This document shows positions 33,951-41,321 of a stretch of 64,000 bases of DNA, piece by piece. The DNA comes from Anaerolineae bacterium (lineage in GTDB: Bacteria; Chloroflexota; Anaerolineae; Aggregatilineales; Phototrophicaceae): NCBI GenBank assembly GCA_022821805.1, contig JAJECX010000001.1:248001-312000 (forward strand), in the 5' to 3' direction. How positions within the stretch are numbered: position 1 is the first letter of the stretch; the number at the start of each line of letters is the position of its first letter. Position numbers and translations under genes: made by a program. The notes beneath the pieces are model-generated. The model did not search any database and was not told the DNA's origin. It was given only the letters and a program-made list of their open reading frames with translations.

Positions 33951-34538
33951 ATGAATACGATGCGTAAACCGGTAGCCTGGATCGAAACCGTGCCCGAAGC
34001 CGAGGCGACGGGCGAGATCAAGCGAGCCTATCGCCGCGCTGCTGACGCCAATAGCGGCCAGGTCGATCACATCATGAAGATCCACAGCCTGCATCCGGCA
34101 TCCCTCGTCGATCACATGCATCTCTACAAGACCTTGATGTACGGCGAATCGCCCCTGACGCGGATACAGCGCGAGATGATCGGCGTCGTGGTATCCGCCA
34201 TCAATCGCTGCGAATACTGACTGAAGCATCATGCGCGCAACCTCCGTCAGTTGACTGGAGATCGGGAAATCACCGCCTGCATCGAGGCTGACTACCGCGA
34301 CGCCGAGCTAACGGCGGCCGACAGAGCGATGCTGGACTATTCCGCCAAGTTGACGCGGGAGCCTTGGGAAATGACCGAGGACGATCTGCGACTGCTGCGC
34401 GCTCGCGGATTCAGCGATCGGGGGATACTGGATATTGTGCAGGTTGTCGCTTATTACGCTTACGTCAATCGGATCGCCGACGGCTTGGGCGTCTCGCTGG
34501 AGAGCTATTGGGCGGAAGGGAAAGAGGACTACGACTAG
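33951..34538 (+). CDS. AhpD-like peroxidase-related selenoprotein, in-frame TGA = Sec90
   Basis: Read through the TGA at 34218-34220, the frame gives 195 residues, the normal size of AhpD-like peroxidase-related enzymes. The TGA falls exactly on the second residue of the redox motif: NRC-E-Y-U-LKHH, where the family has CxxC followed by HH, giving Cys87 and Sec90. Coding continues uninterrupted after it with family-typical LTAADRAMLDY, DRGILDIVQVVAYYAYVNR and LGVSLE. A hairpin with G in its loop lies about 29 bases past the TGA. Function: thiol/selenol peroxide reduction, possibly with the thioredoxin-like protein downstream. The alternative, a nonsense-mutated pseudogene, is less likely. Confidence 0.85.
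34242..34260 (+). promoter_or_regulatory. Bacterial SECIS-like hairpin in the AhpD-like gene
   Basis: CTCC (34242-34245) pairs with GGAG (34257-34260), then G-T-C (34246-34248) with G-A-C (34253-34255), with one bulged T (34256) and apical loop AGTT (34249-34252). Loop G at the second position and loop distance of about 29 bases after the TGA match the bacterial SECIS pattern (16-37 bases, G among the first two loop bases). A bulged U is also a feature of the E. coli fdhF element, there on the other arm. Confidence 0.7.
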
Positions 34539-34540
34539 CC

Positions 34541-34681
34541 TTAGCCCCCGCGCGCAGCGAAGGCGAGCAGAACGAGCACGGTCAATATGATGCCGATGGC
34601 GGCGACCGCGTAGAACTTGGCGAATAGCTTGCGGGCATCGGAGCCCTCGCGGAAAATATCGGCTAGTTTCAAGCGAAACAC
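34541..34681 (-). CDS. Possible 46-residue single-span membrane protein
   Basis: From GTG 34681 the frame encodes a short amphipathic N-terminus (FRLKLADIFREGSDARKLFAK) and one strong membrane helix (AVAAIGIILTVLVLLAFA) ending in ARGG. A longer frame to ATG 34726 adds 15 unremarkable residues. The hydrophobic helix followed by basic residues is typical of small bacterial membrane peptides. It is convergent with the AhpD-like gene, two bases from its stop. No family is recognised and it may be spurious. Confidence 0.4.
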   Translation of the reverse strand: MFRLKLADIFREGSDARKLFAKFYAVAAIGIILTVLVLLAFAARGG

Positions 34682-34804
34682 CTGCGAATGTGATTCCGAT
34701 ATGTTATACCAGTAGCATAGCCGCATTCTGTCGCTCTATCAACGTGTTACGATACGACAGACCAGAAATGACCATGATCAGCGAACGCAAGGGCAAATGA
34801 ATTC

Positions 34805-36250
34805 ATGTCCGTCATCGCGAAAGACTACAACGGTTTCATTGCGGTCTTGAAGCGCGACTGCGCCACCTGTCGGCTGATTGAGCCCGCCATTCTCGAGTTG
34901 ACTCGCGCGACCCAACTGCAAGTTCACTCGCAGGATGATCCTTCATTCCCCGAAAGCGTCGCCGATGTAATCGACGAGCGCGAATTAGAATTGTCCTATC
35001 GCCTCGACATTGAAGTTGTGCCCACGCTGATCCGCGTTCACGACGGTAAAGAAGCGGCGCGGCTGACCGGTTGGCAGCGCGATGAATGGCGCCAACTGAC
35101 AAATCTGCCGGCGCTCGGCGCCAACCTGCCGGAATTCAGCCCCGGTTGCGGATCAAAATCGGTGGAACCAGGCATGCCCGAGAGGCTGGCTTTCAAGTTT
35201 GGCGAAACCCAGCTTCAGGCGAGGCGGGTAGAGGTGGCATCGCAGCAAGACAAATACGAGCAGATGTACGAACGTGGCTGGTCGGATGGCTTGCCGGTTG
35301 TGCCGCCGACTGAGCAGCGGGTGCTGAAAATGCTAGCGGGAACGACAAGATCGCCCGCCGAAATCATCGGCGTCGTCCCGCCGGACAATGTGCCCTGCAC
35401 CATTGAGAAGGTCGCGATCAACGCGGTCATGGCTGGCTGCAAGCCGGAGTATTTGCCGGTTGTGCTGGCGGCGGTGGAAGCGGCTTGCCTTGATGAATTC
35501 TGCATGCACGGAGTGCTGGCGACCACCTACTTTTCTGGTCCGATCGTCATCGTCAATGGACCCATCGCCGAAAAGATCGGTATGAATTGGGGACATAACG
35601 TCTTGGGGCAGGGCAATCGCGCCAATTCCACCATCGGTCGCGCGTTGCAATTGGTGATCCGCAATGTCGGCGGCGGAAGACCGGGCGGCGTCGACCGCGC
35701 CACGTTGGGGCAGCCGGGCAAAGTCGGCTTCTGCTTCGCCGAGCGCGAGCGCGATTCCTATTGGGAGTCGTTAGCTGTCGAACGCGGCTTCAGCGTGGAT
35801 GAATCCACGGCGACGCTTTTTGCTGGCGGCGGCGTGCACCCCTCCGGCGATCAGAAATCACGGCGGCCCGAATCGCTGACGCGCAGTTTGGCGTTGACTC
35901 TGCGAACGGTCCGCCACGGTAAAATTTACGGCGCGACTGATGCATTGCTTGTCGTCTCGCCGGAGAATATGCGCGTATTTCGCGATGCCGGCTGGTCCAA
36001 AGCGCGCTTTCGCCATGCGCTTGATGCGGCGTTGACGGTTGAAGGACACGATGTGATTGCCGGCGCTGACGGCGTCGACGAGGGCATGCCGGCGCATCTG
36101 GCGCAGAAACGCTTGTCCAAGTTTCGTCCGGGAGGCTTGCTAATCGTACACGCCGGCGGCGGCGCGGGCATGTGGTCGGCGGTCATCACCGGCTGGGCGG
36201 GCAGCGGACCCAAAGGCAGCGTCCCAGTAACCGTCGCAATCAAATCGTAA
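34805..36250 (+). CDS. Thioredoxin-like CxxC domain fused to a UGSC-associated C-terminal domain
   Basis: 481 residues. The first 100 form a thioredoxin-like fold: FIAVLKRDCATCRLIEP carries the CxxC (Cys19, Cys22) and VVPTLIRVHDGKEAARLTGW contains the cis-Pro segment. From about 155 onward there is a second domain that I know only as a conserved, uncharacterised region found near UGSC-type (seleno)protein genes: GLPVVPPTEQRVLKML, GVVPPDNVPCTIEKVA, GGGRPGGVDRATLGQPGK and a Gly-rich AGGGAGMWSAVITGW near the end. It probably passes electrons to, or works with, the selenoprotein encoded next. The start is the only plausible ATG; a good ribosome site is not evident. Confidence 0.7.
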   Translation: MSVIAKDYNGFIAVLKRDCATCRLIEPAILELTRATQLQVHSQDDPSFPESVADVIDERELELSYRLDIEVVPTLIRVHDGKEAARLTGWQRDEWRQLTNLPALGANLPEFSPGCGSKSVEPGMPERLAFKFGETQLQARRVEVASQQDKYEQMYERGWSDGLPVVPPTEQRVLKMLAGTTRSPAEIIGVVPPDNVPCTIEKVAINAVMAGCKPEYLPVVLAAVEAACLDEFCMHGVLATTYFSGPIVIVNGPIAEKIGMNWGHNVLGQGNRANSTIGRALQLVIRNVGGGRPGGVDRATLGQPGKVGFCFAERERDSYWESLAVERGFSVDESTATLFAGGGVHPSGDQKSRRPESLTRSLALTLRTVRHGKIYGATDALLVVSPENMRVFRDAGWSKARFRHALDAALTVEGHDVIAGADGVDEGMPAHLAQKRLSKFRPGGLLIVHAGGGAGMWSAVITGWAGSGPKGSVPVTVAIKS

Positions 36251-36336
36251 TAAATGTGGGAAGAAAATGGATTCAAGACTGTTACGGCTAAAACTGCAAA
36301 CAGAATGAGAATTCTTACACTTGTGGAAAGTTGTAG

Positions 36337-36378
36337 GGGCGAGAGGCGGTTAGTGTCTACGCTACCCTTGTCTCGCCC
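36337..36378 (+). other. Structured hairpin upstream of the UGSC selenoprotein gene
   Basis: An 8-bp outer stem GGGCGAGA (36337-36344) / TCTCGCCC (36371-36378) encloses a second 7-bp stem (about 36348-36355 with 36360-36366, one bulge, loop TCTA). It lies about 90 bases past the thioredoxin-like gene and 70 before the next ATG. It may be a terminator or a 5' leader structure. A TGCTATAGA extended -10-like box follows at 36384-36392, which favours terminator plus new promoter. Confidence 0.45.
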
Positions 36379-36448
36379 GCCCTTGCTATAGATTTTCAGT
36401 CACTGATCGCAAGTCGAGTTTAGTTCAAATGCGAATGAGGAGAATAAC

Positions 36449-36964
36449 ATGTCTTCACTTTTAGATCCAACGAGCGAATTGCAGCCGGTGCGGCGGGACG
36501 CGCTTCCGCGCCCACGCTCTTTAAGCGACAAGCGCGTCGCCTTGCTCGACATATCGAAACCGCGCGGCGATGTCTTCCTCGATCATCTGGAGGCGCGGCT
36601 GGGCGAAATGGGCGTCGACTCGCGACGCTATAGCAAGCCCACCTTCACGCGGGTGGCGCCGGTTGACCTCAAGCATCAAATCGTTAGCGAGTGCGACGTT
36701 GTCATTGAGGCGCTCGCCGATTGAGGGTCATGCACGTCGTGCAGTGTGCACGACATCACTGACCTCGAATCTCGCGGGATTCCCGGAATGTTCGTCGCCT
36801 CAGACGAATTTGTCGAAGCGGCCGCGGCGCAGGGTAAGTCCTTGGGCTTTGATCCAGCCGTTTGTTATGTGCCGCATCCGATTCAAGACCGCACCGATGC
36901 TGAGATTCGCGCGCTGGCTGATGCCGCCTTTGAGGAGATTCTCTCGCAGATCGTAGCGCCCTAG
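36449..36964 (+). CDS. UGSC-family selenoprotein, in-frame TGA = Sec92
   Basis: Reading through TGA 36722-36724 gives 171 residues with the motif ALAD-U-GSCTSCSVHD, the defining U-G-S-C signature of the UGSC (seleno)protein family (Sec92, Cys95, Cys98). Non-seleno homologues carry Cys at the U position. Upstream: VALLDISKPRGDVFLDHLE; downstream: GIPGMFVASDEFVEAA and FDPAVCYVPHPIQD, both family-typical. A GAGGAGAA ribosome site precedes the ATG. A perfect 8-bp hairpin follows the TGA at the expected distance. The family's reaction is not established; a thiol/selenol redox role is likely given the thioredoxin-like neighbour. Confidence 0.9.
36736..36754 (+). promoter_or_regulatory. Bacterial SECIS hairpin in the UGSC gene
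   Basis: A perfect 8-bp stem GTCGTGCA (36736-36743) / TGCACGAC (36747-36754) with loop GTG (36744-36746). The loop begins with G and lies about 20 bases after the TGA, within the 16-37 base window for bacterial SECIS elements that recruit SelB. Confidence 0.8.
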
Positions 36965-36973
36965 CGCAGACGG

Positions 36974-38215
36974 CTAGTTGTAGCGGCTGATGACTACGGC
37001 GGTATTGTGGCCGCCGAAGCCAAAGGAATTGCTGAGAACGTGGTCGATCTCTTTGGCAACGCCGAAATTGGGCGTGTAGTCGAGATCGCAATCGGGATCG
37101 GGACTGTCCAGGTTAATCGTTGGCGGTATGAAGTTGTCTTGCATCGCCTTCACCGAAAACACCGCTTCCGCCGCCGCTGTCGCGCCCAGGATATGCCCGG
37201 TCATGGACTTCGTTGAACTGATCGGAATATTGTAGGCTTCTTCTGCCAGCGCCTGTTTGATGGCCAGGGTTTCGCTCTTGTCGTTGAGTTGGGTGGCGGT
37301 TCCATGCGCATTGATATAACTGATTTCGCAAGCGCTGATCTTCGCTTCGCGCAGGGCGCGCCGCATCGCCTCGGCCGCATCGACGCCGTCGGGATTGGGC
37401 GCGGTGACATGAAAGGCGTCGGATGTATGGCCGTAGCCGGTTAGCTCGGCATGGATTGGCGCGCCCCGCGCCAGCGCGTGATCCAGGTCTTCAAGGATGA
37501 GCAGGGCGGCGCCTTCTGCGGCGACGAAACCGTCGCGGGTGGCGTCAAAGGGGCGTGAAGCTTTTTCCGGGACATCTTCGGTATTCGTCAGCACTTTCAT
37601 GTTGTTGAAGCCGCTGATCACCATCGGCATGATGCAGGCTTCGCTGCCGCCGGCGACCATGACATTGGCGCGCCCCATGCGGATCAGGTCGGCGGCATCG
37701 CCCAGGGAATTGTTGCTCGTTGCGCAGGCCGCCGTGATATTGTAATTGGGACCTTTTAGCCCGAAGTGCATTGATACGCGTGAACTGATGCCATCATGCA
37801 GCAGCGCGGGCACAATTACCGGGCTGACGCCGCGATGTCCCTTCGCCTCAAAACCTTTCAGCGCCTGGACGACGGTGACGATTCCGCCGATGCCGGAGCC
37901 AACGACCACGCCAACATCGTATTTGTTCTCATCGGTAATTTCGATGCCGGCATCGTTCAAGGCTTCTTCGGCGGCGACCAAAGCCAGCATCTGCGCGCGA
38001 TCCATCCGCCGCATCTCGCGTCTGCCGAAGCGCCCCGCCAGGTCAATGTCCTTGACTTCGCCCGCCACCCGATTTTCAACAAGTTCGGCGTCAAAGAGCG
38101 TAATCCAGTCAATGCCAGATTTGCCCGCGCGGATATTCGCCCAGGAATCGTCCACATTATTGCCAACCGGGCTGACCAGTCCCATCCCAGTGATTGCGAT
38201 TCGCTTTCCCGCCAT
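36974..38215 (-). CDS. fabF: Beta-ketoacyl-[acyl-carrier-protein] synthase II
   Basis: 413 residues, the normal FabF length. The Cys-His-His triad is visible in TAACATSNNS (active-site Cys), INAHGTATQLND (His) and TKSMTGHILGA (His, following the conserved Lys). GFGGHN near the C-terminus is the usual closing loop. It elongates acyl-ACP in fatty acid synthesis in the cytoplasm. It is not in a fab cluster here. The convergent UGSC gene ends nine bases away. Confidence 0.97.
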   Translation of the reverse strand: MAGKRIAITGMGLVSPVGNNVDDSWANIRAGKSGIDWITLFDAELVENRVAGEVKDIDLAGRFGRREMRRMDRAQMLALVAAEEALNDAGIEITDENKYDVGVVVGSGIGGIVTVVQALKGFEAKGHRGVSPVIVPALLHDGISSRVSMHFGLKGPNYNITAACATSNNSLGDAADLIRMGRANVMVAGGSEACIMPMVISGFNNMKVLTNTEDVPEKASRPFDATRDGFVAAEGAALLILEDLDHALARGAPIHAELTGYGHTSDAFHVTAPNPDGVDAAEAMRRALREAKISACEISYINAHGTATQLNDKSETLAIKQALAEEAYNIPISSTKSMTGHILGATAAAEAVFSVKAMQDNFIPPTINLDSPDPDCDLDYTPNFGVAKEIDHVLSNSFGFGGHNTAVVISRYN

Positions 38216-38318
38216 CTACGCACTTTCTCTTGTCGCCGAGCTTTGCTCAGAGAGTTAACGATTACTTTACAAGATTATAATACGAATTGATGGTACATTT
38301 CATCTGCGTATTCCGCAA

Positions 38319-38651
38319 TTAGCGCTCGAACTGCGCGAGTTCATCAAGCAGCGCCGCCTTGATTTCGGGCGGTATCTGATTGTATGGCAGCCCAAGCAGC
38401 GCGCCCTGCAGCGCCCAGAGCATCGTCAAGCTGGCGGGATAATGCTGGCGCAAGCGCCGGTATGCCTCGACCGCGCCTAACTCTGCGATTTGTTCCCGCG
38501 ACCTTATGCCCGCTTCACGCAGCCGCGCAGCCGATTTCGGTCCGATGTTCTTCAACTTCGTCAGTTCGTCGCGCTTGTTTGGCGCCACGGCGGCGTTCCA
38601 AGATCTTCGGCTAATCAGCGGATTCGGGATTCTCGCGATCGGGTCCGGCAA
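38319..38651 (-). CDS. TfoX C-terminal domain protein
   Basis: 110 residues containing the TfoX_C helix-hairpin-helix-like domain: LKNIGPKSAARLREAGI, LGAVEAYRRLRQ, LTMLWALQGALLGLPY. In proteobacteria full TfoX/Sxy controls competence genes; stand-alone C-terminal domains are common and their role is unknown. The ATG at 38651 would overlap the upstream M16 gene by 41 bases; a GTG at 38588 is an alternative start that leaves the domain whole. The window also encodes a ComEA-like protein, but a competence link is only suggestive. Confidence 0.78.
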   Translation of the reverse strand: MPDPIARIPNPLISRRSWNAAVAPNKRDELTKLKNIGPKSAARLREAGIRSREQIAELGAVEAYRRLRQHYPASLTMLWALQGALLGLPYNQIPPEIKAALLDELAQFER

Positions 38652-39912
38652 CAGCGACGACCATCCGCTCGGACCGCAGATAACGCTGAGCGGCGCGCAG
38701 CAAGTCCTCTTTTGTGATGCGGTAAATCAGTTCGTCGTAATTTGCCAGGTAATCGAGACCCAGCTTGAAGCTTTCCATGCTGTGGATATGGGATGCGATG
38801 CCTTCATTGCTCTCCAGGCGCAAGGGCATCCGACCGGTGAAGTAACTTTGATTGTCAGCCAGATCTTCGTCTGAGACGACTTCGCTCCTAAGCCGCTTGA
38901 TCTCTTCGAGGATGGATGCGACCGCAAGTTCGACGTTTTCCGGATTGACGCCGGCGCTAACGGTCCAGGGATCGGGTCCGTGTCCGCCGCCAAGCCGACT
39001 GAAGGCGTAATACGCCAAGCCCTTCTCCTCGCGCACGCTCTTGCCGATCCGTCCCATCATGCCAAACACGCCCAGCACGCTGTTGGCCAGCTGCGCGGCA
39101 AGATAGTCATCGGCTTTGCGCGCCGGTCCGATGAGGCCCATGCAGATATCAGACTGCGTCTTGCCGGGCACGAAAACAACCGGGCGCAGATCGTCCGAGC
39201 AGGTATCCGGCGCCGCCGCCTGACGTACCGCCGGCTGCGCGGGATTCCGCCAATCGCCAAAGCTTTCGGTCGCCAGCTTGATCGCATCAGCCGAATCAAC
39301 CGCGCCGACGATCACCAAAATCATGCCGCGCGGTCCAAAATGCGCCGCGTGAAAAGATATCAGGTCATCGACGCTAATCTTGGCAATAGACTCTTCGTCG
39401 CCGTAGGTTCCATAGTGATAGGGATGCGCAGCCGGATAAAGCGCCTCCCGCATCGCCTTTGCCGCGCGATAGCGGGTGTCAAAGCTGCTGTACTGGAGCC
39501 AGGTCAGGCGTTCGCCGCGCAAGCGTTCCACGTGCTCGGCCGGGAAGATCGGATTTCGCAGCGCCTCAGCCGCTACATTTAGCAGCAGGCTCAGGTCTTC
39601 CGCCAGCGCTTTGCCGGACAAACCGGCCTTGTGGATATGCCCGCGAAAGCCGAGATCGGCGCCGATATCTTCCAACGCGCCGTGGATCGCGTCAAAGTCG
39701 CGCTCGCTTGTGCCCGTCATCAAAGCGCCGGCCGCCAAAGAGGCGAGCCCGCTTTTGTCGGGCGATTCGTAGATGCTGCCGGCGTGGAGCGAGCCCATCA
39801 GATTGACCGACTGCACCGCCGGATTCTCATAAACGAGCAGCGTGATGCCGTTGTCGAGTTCGGCGCGCGCGATATTGCTGGAATTGGGGATGCTCGCTTG
39901 TTGACCAGTCAT
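38611..39912 (-). CDS. M16 peptidase family protein lacking the zinc site
   Basis: 433 residues with the M16 fold (GSLHAGSIYESPDKSGLASLAAGALMTGT in the region where HxxEH should stand; SGLASLAA replaces it), so it is probably catalytically inactive. C-terminal REEKGLAYYAFSRL is the R/Y-type substrate motif supplied by the non-catalytic partner in bacterial two-subunit M16 peptidases. It overlaps the catalytic gene upstream by four bases (ATGA) and would form a heterodimer with it. Confidence 0.9.
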   Translation of the reverse strand: MTGQQASIPNSSNIARAELDNGITLLVYENPAVQSVNLMGSLHAGSIYESPDKSGLASLAAGALMTGTSERDFDAIHGALEDIGADLGFRGHIHKAGLSGKALAEDLSLLLNVAAEALRNPIFPAEHVERLRGERLTWLQYSSFDTRYRAAKAMREALYPAAHPYHYGTYGDEESIAKISVDDLISFHAAHFGPRGMILVIVGAVDSADAIKLATESFGDWRNPAQPAVRQAAAPDTCSDDLRPVVFVPGKTQSDICMGLIGPARKADDYLAAQLANSVLGVFGMMGRIGKSVREEKGLAYYAFSRLGGGHGPDPWTVSAGVNPENVELAVASILEEIKRLRSEVVSDEDLADNQSYFTGRMPLRLESNEGIASHIHSMESFKLGLDYLANYDELIYRITKEDLLRAAQRYLRSERMVVAVAGPDRENPESAD

Positions 39913-41183
39913 GCCGGCGCCTCCTCTTCCGGATCGGTCGGCTTCAAAATGCCAACCACCCGATTCTTCGGCGCCAGATACCGATTGGCGACCTCCAGCA
40001 CGTCATCCGCCGACACCGCCATCAGCCGCTCGGAATAGCGGTCAAACCAATGCACATCGCCCAGAATGAATGATTGCGCCAGCCCATAGGCTTGCTCGGT
40101 GACGCTTTCCGCGCTGTAGGCGAAGGCGGCGCGCGTCTGCTTCCGCGCCTTTTCCAACTCGGCTTCGCTGACGCCATCCGCCTGCAAGCGGGCGATTTCG
40201 TCCAGCAGAACCGCTTCCGCTTCTTTCGGCTGACGGTCATCGCGCAAGGTGACGATGATGCTGTACAGGTAAGGATCCACCGTCGGCATGAGCCAGGCGC
40301 CGACGCCGGCTGCGATCTCGGTCTTGACCAGTGCCCGGTAGAGACGGCTCGTCTTATTGTCAGACGCGCCGCCCGAGCCGCTGAGTATCGCGTTCATGAT
40401 TTGCAGCTTGAACCAGTCTTCGTGATCCGCGGCCGGGGCGCGGTGGCAAAGCTCGAAAAACGCGGTCTTGCCCGGACGTTCGACCACGACGCGGCGTTCG
40501 CCACTTTGGGCTGGCTCCGGGCGGGCGAAAAGCTCCGGCGCCGCGCTTGCTTCGATGGAACCAAACAGCCGCTCGATCTTGGCGAGCATCTCATCGCTGT
40601 CAAAGGCGCCTACGGCGATGGCGGCCGCGTTCGCCGGGCTGTAATGCCGGCGATAGTGATTGAAGAGATCATCGCGCGTCATCCGGCGCAGATCGGTCTC
40701 ATCGCCGATGATTTCGTGATGATAGCCATGCACGCGGAAGGCGGCGCCGCGCACCTCTTCCTGCAGCCAGAAGGTCGGCTGATTTTCCGCCCCTTGCCGC
40801 TCGGAGATGATGACGGTCCGTTCGGACTCGGTTTCGTCGGGGTCGAAGAGCGCATTGGTCATGCGGTCGGCTTCCGCCTCCATCGCAATATCGATCTTGC
40901 CCGCGGGCAAGGTCTCGAAGTATTTGGTGGCGTCCATGGAGGTGAAGGCGTTCCACTGGCCGCCGGCGCGGTCGATTTCGCGGTCCAGCGCCCCGGCGGG
41001 GAAGCGCTCGGTACCCTTGAACATCATGTGCTCGACCCAATGGGAGATGCCGGTGAGCCCGGTCGGCTCGTTGCGGCTGCCCACGCGATAAGCCAGCCAC
41101 CAGCTGATGACCGGCGCGCTGTGAGCTTCGCGCAGGAGCACGGTGAGTCCGTTGGGGAGGGTGTGGTGGGTGAGGTTGGTCAA
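39909..41183 (-). CDS. M16 zinc metallopeptidase, catalytic subunit
   Basis: 424 residues. The inverted zinc motif HWVEH (HxxEH, near residue 47) and the third ligand Glu in ESERTVIISERQ about 75 residues later are intact. It degrades peptides in a clamshell chamber formed with the partner subunit encoded next. The initiation codon appears to be TTG at 41183. The typical opening TLPNGLTVLLREAHSAPV follows within ten residues. Confidence 0.92.
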   Translation of the reverse strand: MTNLTHHTLPNGLTVLLREAHSAPVISWWLAYRVGSRNEPTGLTGISHWVEHMMFKGTERFPAGALDREIDRAGGQWNAFTSMDATKYFETLPAGKIDIAMEAEADRMTNALFDPDETESERTVIISERQGAENQPTFWLQEEVRGAAFRVHGYHHEIIGDETDLRRMTRDDLFNHYRRHYSPANAAAIAVGAFDSDEMLAKIERLFGSIEASAAPELFARPEPAQSGERRVVVERPGKTAFFELCHRAPAADHEDWFKLQIMNAILSGSGGASDNKTSRLYRALVKTEIAAGVGAWLMPTVDPYLYSIIVTLRDDRQPKEAEAVLLDEIARLQADGVSEAELEKARKQTRAAFAYSAESVTEQAYGLAQSFILGDVHWFDRYSERLMAVSADDVLEVANRYLAPKNRVVGILKPTDPEEEAPA

Positions 41184-41260
41184 GTGTTTTGTATACCTAT
41201 GTTTGAAACGTAAGCGCGCATTATAGCACGGGCTGTTGCGCGCCAGAATGGACGATCTGC

Positions 41261-41289
41261 TTGCAAAGCCTGCTTCTAGAGACTATAGT
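41261..41289 (+). promoter_or_regulatory. Promoter of the DUF262/DUF1524 gene
   Basis: TTGCAA (41261-41266), 17-base spacer, TATAGT (41284-41289), 32 bases before the ATG. Four of six and five of six consensus matches. It suggests that the gene is expressed on its own. Confidence 0.6.
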
Positions 41290-41321
41290 ACTGCGGTTAT
41301 AAAGTCAGTAGGACTCATGCT

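Noticed and set aside
33951-34220. AhpD-like gene as a pseudogene broken by a nonsense mutation
   Set aside because: The stop is TGA, falls on the one redox residue where Sec is expected, the frame continues with conserved sequence, and a SECIS-like hairpin follows. Chance mutation would rarely meet all four conditions, and a second Sec gene lies nearby.
34541-34726. Full 61-residue version of the small membrane protein
   Set aside because: The first 15 residues look non-coding; the shorter GTG form is preferred, and even that is uncertain.
40074-41213. Plus-strand frame of 379 codons
   Set aside because: Antisense shadow of the catalytic M16 peptidase gene, with no family features.
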